A DNA stretch of 9,306 bases from Methanosphaera sp. (GTDB lineage: Archaea > Methanobacteriota > Methanobacteria > Methanobacteriales > Methanobacteriaceae). Of this stretch, positions 7,231 to 9,306 are shown in pieces; positions within the stretch are counted from its first letter, which is position 1; each line of letters begins with the position of its first letter. Location of the stretch: the NCBI GenBank assembly GCA_021199865.1, contig JAJQHG010000048.1, forward strand, positions 1 to 9,306, in the 5' to 3' direction. The notes beneath the pieces were generated by a model. It searched no databases. It saw only the letters and a program-made list of their open reading frames with translations, and was not told where the DNA came from. A program made the translations under genes and the position numbers.

Positions 7231-8772
7231 ATGTCAAACTATGAAACAAAACTATGGCAAATAGCAAATAAACTCCGAGGAAACATGGATGCAAATGAAT
7301 TCAAAAACTATATGTTAGGATTAATATTCTACAGATACCTATCAGAAAAACTAGAAATGAATTTAAATAAAGATCTAGAAAATGATGAAATAACATTCAA
7401 AGAAGCATACCAAGACGAAGAATACAAGCAATACCTAGAAAAAGAAGCAATAGAAGAACTAGGATACTTCATAGAACCAGAATGCCTATTTAGTACCATA
7501 ATAGAAAACATTAACCAAAAGAAGGAAGTAATACCCCTACTTAACAAGGCATTCCAGATGATAAATGACACATCATTCAACACAGAAAGTCAAAAAGACT
7601 TCCAAAACCTATTTGAAGACGTAGACCTAGACTCATCAAAACTTGGAGCCACAAACCAGGAAAAAGATAAATTAATCTCCGAGATACTACTAGAAATAAG
7701 TGAAATAGATTTTGAATTAGATAATGATAACTCAGACATCTTAGGAGATGCATATGAATACCTAATAAGTCAATTTGCATCAAATGCAGGGAAAAAAGCA
7801 GGAGAATTCTATACACCACAAGAAGTATCAACAGTACTAGCAAGAATAGTCACAATGGATAAAACCAGACTAAAAAGTGTATATGATCCAACATGTGGAA
7901 GTGGATCACTACTACTAAGAGTAGGAAAAGAACTAACAACAGATGGAAAATGTAATGTATCAGACTTCTATGGACAAGAACTAAACCAGACAACATATAA
8001 CCTGGCAAGAATGAACATGATACTACACGGAGTAAAATATAATGACTTTGACATAAAACAGGGAGACTCACTAGAAAACCCAAAACACATGGGAATGAAA
8101 TTTGATGTAGTAGTAGCAAATCCGCCCTTCAGTGCAAAATGGAGTAGTGATAAATCATTCCTAGAGGATGAACGATTCTCAGGATACCCAAAACTAGCAC
8201 CAAAAAGCAAAGCAGACTACGCCTTCATACAACACATGCTATACCACCTAAATGAGGAAGGAACACTAGCAGTAATACTACCACATGGAGCACTATTTAG
8301 ACAAGCAGCAGAAGGATTAATAAGAAAATACCTAATAGAAAAACTAAACTACCTAGATGCAGTTATAGGATTACCAGAAAATCTATTCTATGGAACAAGC
8401 ATACCAGCCTGCATATTAGTATTCAAGAAATGCAGAACAAACACCGATGACATATTATTCATAGATGCATCAAACGACTACGAAAAAGTAAAAACACAAA
8501 ACAAGCTACGACCAGAAGACATAGACAAAATAGTAGACACCCTACAAAGAAGAAGAGAAACCGAGAAATACTCCCACCGTGCAACACTAGAAGAAATCAA
8601 GGAAAACGAATACAACCTCAACATACCACGATACGTAGACACATTCGAAGAAGAAGAACCAGTAAACCTAGAAGAAACACGACAAAAAATAAACGAAATC
8701 GACAAAAAAATCGAAGAAATAGACAAACAACTAGAACCCTACTACAAAGAACTAGGACTCAAAGGGATCTAA
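7231..8772 (+). CDS. hsdM: Type I restriction-modification M subunit HsdM (N6-adenine methyltransferase)
   Basis: HsdM transfers methyl groups from S-adenosylmethionine to adenine N6 at sites chosen by HsdS, and it is also part of the restriction complex. The 513-residue protein has the helical N-terminal HsdM domain (about 1-140, starting ETKLWQIANKLRG), then GEFYTP at 201-206. The SAM-binding motif DPTCGSGSLLL is at 219-229 and the catalytic motif NPPF at 297-300. A helical, charged C-terminus (about 487-510, EETRQKINEIDKKIEEID) could form a coiled coil with HsdS. The length matches EcoR124I-type HsdM. All catalytic residues are present. The ATG has AGG 8 bases upstream and a TATA box further up. 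hsdS begins one base after the stop, so the two are translated together. Codons end in A or C unusually often, in contrast to hsdR. Confidence 0.96.
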   Translation: MSNYETKLWQIANKLRGNMDANEFKNYMLGLIFYRYLSEKLEMNLNKDLENDEITFKEAYQDEEYKQYLEKEAIEELGYFIEPECLFSTIIENINQKKEVIPLLNKAFQMINDTSFNTESQKDFQNLFEDVDLDSSKLGATNQEKDKLISEILLEISEIDFELDNDNSDILGDAYEYLISQFASNAGKKAGEFYTPQEVSTVLARIVTMDKTRLKSVYDPTCGSGSLLLRVGKELTTDGKCNVSDFYGQELNQTTYNLARMNMILHGVKYNDFDIKQGDSLENPKHMGMKFDVVVANPPFSAKWSSDKSFLEDERFSGYPKLAPKSKADYAFIQHMLYHLNEEGTLAVILPHGALFRQAAEGLIRKYLIEKLNYLDAVIGLPENLFYGTSIPACILVFKKCRTNTDDILFIDASNDYEKVKTQNKLRPEDIDKIVDTLQRRRETEKYSHRATLEEIKENEYNLNIPRYVDTFEEEEPVNLEETRQKINEIDKKIEEIDKQLEPYYKELGLKGI

Positions 8773-8773
8773 G

Positions 8774-9306
8774 ATGAACAATACACCACAGCTACGATTC
8801 AAAGGGTACATAGATGAGTGGAATAAAAAGAAAGTAGGAGACATAATAGAACTTCAAAAAACAAAATATGATCCAAAGACGGATGATGAAACATACAAAT
8901 GTGTAAACTTAGAAAACATAACAGAAAAAACAGGCCAATTATTAGAGTATACAGATTCAAAAAAACAAACTAGTACTAAAACACGATTCCATAAAGGAGA
9001 TATATTATATGGAAAATTAAGACCATACCTAAAAAAGTATTGGTTGGCAACATTTAACGGAGTATGCACAACAGAAATATGGGTACTCCAAGGAAAAAAC
9101 ATTTTAAACCAATTTCTTTACTATCTAATACAAACCAACCACTTCAACAAAATAGCTAACAAAACCACTGGTACAAAAATGCCCCGATCTAACTGGCAAT
9201 ACATGAAAACACAACACATATACTTACCACTCTCAATTGAAGAACAGACCCAAATAGCATCTTTCCTCTCCTTAATAGATGAAAAAATATCTCTTAAAAA
9301 AGAACG
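8774..9306 (+). CDS. hsdS: Type I restriction-modification specificity subunit HsdS, 5' part only
   Basis: HsdS carries two target recognition domains that read the two halves of the split DNA site and hold two HsdM subunits. The window contains 177 codons plus two bases, so only the first half-domain is present, with no stop codon before the edge. The protein opens MNNTPQLRFKGYIDEWNKKK, typical of HsdS. It continues with FHKGDILYGKLRPYLKKYW (72-90), a TTGTKMPRSNW loop (131-141), LPLSIEEQTQIASFLSLIDE (151-170) and the start of the conserved spacer helix KISLKKE. These are the standard landmarks of one target recognition domain plus the adjoining conserved region. The ATG follows the hsdM stop after a single G, with AAAGGG (8761-8766) inside hsdM as ribosome site. 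The recognition sequence cannot be predicted, and intactness of the second half is unknown. Confidence 0.93.
   Translation, partial: MNNTPQLRFKGYIDEWNKKKVGDIIELQKTKYDPKTDDETYKCVNLENITEKTGQLLEYTDSKKQTSTKTRFHKGDILYGKLRPYLKKYWLATFNGVCTTEIWVLQGKNILNQFLYYLIQTNHFNKIANKTTGTKMPRSNWQYMKTQHIYLPLSIEEQTQIASFLSLIDEKISLKKE

Noticed and set aside
7329..8726. Several open frames of 80-89 codons on the minus strand inside hsdM, plus one opposite hsdS (8854-9102)
   Set aside because: They are antisense to strongly conserved HsdM and HsdS coding sequence, have low-complexity Leu/Ser-rich translations and lack ribosome sites. A-rich sense codons leave the complementary frames open.
4307..9306. A novel defence island or an added effector gene within the restriction locus
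   Set aside because: hsdR, the spacer, hsdM and the visible hsdS account for all of the sequence. No extra gene such as an anticodon nuclease lies between the visible subunits.

Overview
The window looks archaeal, from a methanogen of the order Methanobacteriales and most probably Methanosphaera-like. Three things point this way: the DNA is very AT-rich, it carries a gene for archaeal membrane lipid synthesis (CarS), and it carries two adjacent genes for methanofuran, a coenzyme of methanogenesis (mfnD, mfnF). Start sites have archaeal TATA-like boxes and GAGG/AGGAG-type ribosome binding sites, and gene ends have T-runs without hairpins. The genus is inferred from composition and gene content, not from a database match.

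Layout. Bases 43-605 (+) hold carS, CDP-archaeol synthase, which is broken by a one-base frameshift near 169-174. Bases 606-746 are a convergent gap with a T-run terminator for each strand. Bases 4119 down to 747 (-) hold wecC (UDP-ManNAc dehydrogenase), mfnD (tyramine-glutamate ligase) and mfnF (the aryl-furan coupling enzyme). wecC and mfnD are 27 bases apart, and the mfnF ribosome site overlaps the mfnD stop codon. Bases 4123-4306 carry the hsdR terminator and a probable wecC promoter. Bases 4307-9306 are a type I restriction-modification locus: hsdR (-) diverges from hsdM and hsdS (+) across a 221-base AT-rich control region. hsdS is cut off by the window end inside its first target recognition domain.

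How the genes fit together. MfnD joins glutamate to tyramine, and MfnF joins the resulting gamma-glutamyl-tyramine to the furan unit, so the pair covers two steps of methanofuran assembly. WecC makes a nucleotide-linked uronic acid for surface glycans. CarS makes the CDP-activated lipid precursor. HsdR, HsdM and HsdS form one restriction and methylation complex, most like the EcoR124I (type IC) lineage by motif wording and HsdM size.

I see no clearly new system. The restriction locus is recognisable throughout, with no unknown gene inserted among the visible subunits. The points most worth a second look are the carS frameshift, the grouping of wecC with the methanofuran genes, the divergent hsdR/hsdMS control region, and a strand-linked codon bias in which genes on the two strands mirror each other. 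There are no tRNA or rRNA genes, insertion sequences or CRISPR arrays that I can recognise, and no gene-free stretch exceeds 300 bases.
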